Assembly (NCBI GenBank): GCA_902517865.1
Contig: CABYDT010000002.1
Location: 1 to 64,000, forward strand
DNA: 64,000 nt
DNA from: an uncultured Pelagibacteraceae bacterium
GTDB taxonomy: Bacteria; Pseudomonadota; Alphaproteobacteria; Pelagibacterales; Pelagibacteraceae
Direction of reading: 5' to 3'
A program made the translations under genes and the position numbers. Below are positions 63,952 through 64,000 of this stretch, piece after piece. Numbering within the stretch: the stretch's first letter is position 1; every line of letters begins with the position of its first letter. Below the pieces are notes generated by a model that did no database searches, was not told the DNA's origin, and was given only the letters and a program-made list of their open reading frames with translations.

Positions 63952-63979
63952 AATAGGCTATTTATTTAATTATTTTTTT
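63946..63979 (+). terminator. Possible terminator after ubiA
   Basis: AATTAAAATA and TATT...TTAATT can pair around a GGC loop, with a 3-nt bulge, immediately at the ubiA stop. A short A then T7 (63973-63979) follows. The stem is almost entirely A-U, so this is a weak prediction based mainly on position and the U-tract. Confidence 0.3.
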
Positions 63980-64000
63980 GGTAAGAAATAATTATTGTTA

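Noticed and set aside
63970-63999. Possible 3' end of a minus-strand gene (NNNYFLPKK then stop)
   Set aside because: Only nine codons are visible before the window edge, too few to support a gene.

Overview
The window is a gene-dense, AT-rich alphaproteobacterial chromosome segment. It most likely comes from the SAR11/Pelagibacterales group or a similarly streamlined marine relative. The evidence is very low GC, start and stop codons that overlap or lie a few bases apart almost everywhere, and alphaproteobacterial hallmarks: CcrM, an F0-only ATP synthase operon with a b' subunit, a ctaC-ctaD-ctaB-ctaG-ctaE oxidase operon, and a petA-petB-petC bc1 operon. A beta-carotene-to-retinal set (crtI, crtB, crtY, blh) implies a rhodopsin encoded elsewhere. 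The assignment is inference from gene content; no rRNA is present.

Layout. 0-2.1 kb: 3' end of mlaA, mlaC and an EamA exporter. 2.1-6.3 kb: CAU-anticodon tRNA, then (minus) a yqeY-like gene, dnaG and rpoD. 6.4-10.8 kb: carA-carB behind a good sigma70-type promoter. 10.8-14.6 kb: a 2OG-Fe(II) oxygenase-like gene, an ELM1-family gene, trxB and an aspartate aminotransferase. 14.7-20.3 kb: uvrB, a broken folM-like reductase, folB, uvrC, pgsA. 20.3-29.7 kb: ilvE, then a long plus-strand run: PetP/PetR-like regulators with a sensor kinase, lgt, midA-like, pgeF-like, prs, rplY, pth, ychF. 29.7-32.3 kb: cytochrome bc1 (minus). 32.3-39.1 kb: trmL, hemF, greA, CCA-adding enzyme, tRNA-Gln, ispE, a TPR protein, uracil-DNA glycosylase, rnhB. 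39.2-45.9 kb: ccrM, a flavin monooxygenase, mutY, a DciA-like gene, a DsbA-like gene, a short smc. 45.9-54.8 kb: atpI-B-E-G-F, crtI-B-Y-blh, ispH, thrB, rnhA. 54.8-61.6 kb (minus): thrC, surf1 and the cytochrome c oxidase operon, including a 38-residue CoxF-like gene. 61.7-64 kb: rsmE, a haloacid dehalogenase and ubiA.

The genes form a largely housekeeping, respiration-centred region. It holds complex III, complex IV with heme O synthesis and copper and assembly factors, the proton channel of ATP synthase, ubiquinone prenylation and heme synthesis. The light-harvesting pigment branch is wedged directly between the F0 genes and ispH, which makes its isoprenoid precursors. No stretch over about 190 bp lacks a gene or gene remnant.

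The most striking anomaly is in the folM-like gene at 16.8-17.6 kb. About 105 bp of its 5' third has been replaced, with length and reading frame preserved, by a perfect inverted copy of the gene's own 3' end. This is either a template-switch mutation or an assembly/amplification chimera. Other points are an SMC protein with no recognisable hinge, a type-4-like uracil-DNA glycosylase and a primase that lack their usual metal ligands, a GANTC site inside the likely ccrM promoter, three divergent gene pairs with start codons 0, 1 and 6 bp apart, and one textbook Shine-Dalgarno reserved for atpE. I see no mobile element, CRISPR array, prophage or obvious defence system.
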